Shown here in pieces: positions 22,001-22,127 of a stretch of 22,127 nt of DNA. This DNA comes from an uncultured Paenibacillaceae bacterium (GTDB lineage: Bacteria > Bacillota > Bacilli > Aneurinibacillales > Aneurinibacillaceae), in the NCBI GenBank assembly GCA_937874515.1, contig CALNBV010000216.1, positions 1 through 22,127 of the forward strand. The letters are read 5' to 3'. The first letter of the stretch is position 1; each line of letters begins with the position of its first letter. Below the pieces are notes generated by a model. That model ran no database searches. It saw nothing but the letters and a program-made list of their open reading frames with translations, and was not told the DNA's origin. The translations under genes and the position numbers were made by a program.

Positions 22001-22030
22001 GACCCCTTATCCGACAAAGGATAAGGGGTT
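22001..22030 (-). terminator. rRNA operon terminator
   Basis: GACCCCTTATCC at 22001-22012 pairs with GGATAAGGGGTT at 22019-22030. On the minus strand it is followed by TTTTAGTTT. It lies 48 bases beyond the 3' end of 23S rRNA and also 28 bases after the yaaC stop. Confidence 0.85.
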
Positions 22031-22078
22031 TATCTACACACTGAAAACTGAATCAGAAGAAAATAAGCACATAAATTA

Positions 22079-22127
22079 GGTTAAGCCCTCGATCGATTAG
22101 TATTCGTCAGCTCCATACCTTACGGCA
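22079..22127 (-). rRNA. 23S ribosomal RNA, 3' end only
   Basis: Read on the minus strand, the last 49 bases contain GGTATGGAGCTGACG, ACTAATCGATCG and the terminal AGGGCTTAACC, the highly conserved 3' end of Firmicute 23S rRNA. The rest lies beyond the window. Transcription is in the same direction as guaB. No 5S rRNA gene follows within the 49 bases before the terminator. Confidence 0.93.

Noticed and set aside
1..22127. CRISPR arrays, insertion sequences, prophage or defence genes
   Set aside because: No spaced direct repeats, transposase or integrase motifs, or defence-type domains were seen anywhere in the window.

Overview
The window looks like a near-origin segment of a low-to-moderate-GC, endospore-forming member of the Bacillales. 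The right half carries the order 23S rRNA - yaaC (opposed) - guaB - dacA - pdxS - pdxT - serS, which is the arrangement known from Bacillus subtilis beside rrnO. The left edge is the tail of a Ger(x)C-type spore germinant receptor subunit. Starts are often GTG or TTG, and genes commonly have strong purine-rich ribosome binding sites and T-tailed hairpin terminators, as is usual in Firmicutes. I cannot fix the genus from this.

Left part (1-4250). The Ger(x)C tail is followed by a convergent YlmA-like ABC ATPase and by two small membrane proteins, one of them related to heme-copper oxidase subunit I. A Crp/Fnr-family regulator, a DUF2892 membrane protein and a YusZ-like short-chain dehydrogenase come next. 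The stretch ends in a class I methyltransferase pseudogene that has lost its middle, so only N- and C-terminal remnants survive in different frames.

Middle part (4254-10640). NH3-dependent NAD synthetase (nadE) is followed by two consecutive secreted LysM / peptidoglycan-binding / NlpC-P60 hydrolases that are paralogs. Then come a zinc-ribbon protein, an acyl-CoA synthetase, a membrane-anchored protein of unknown function, a cysteine-rich CWC protein and a 40-residue membrane peptide gene with an acidic tail that is well supported by its ribosome binding site.

Right part (10825-22127). A single tRNA-Arg(CCT) has its own promoter and terminator. It is followed by two tandem, closely similar acetyl-CoA hydrolase/transferase-family CoA transferases, each with its own control region. 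Convergent to these is the housekeeping block serS, pdxT, pdxS (PLP synthase), a 42-residue membrane protein resembling the N-terminus of the DUF2621/YneK family, dacA (PBP5) and guaB (IMP dehydrogenase). yaaC is divergent from guaB, and the 3' end of a 23S rRNA gene lies at the right edge. No 5S rRNA gene follows that 23S end: a terminator comes directly after it.

I see no defence system, CRISPR array, prophage or insertion sequence. The points most worth a second look are the missing 5S gene, the duplicated CoA transferases, the two unlisted micro-proteins, the internally deleted methyltransferase and several perfect dyads in promoter regions.
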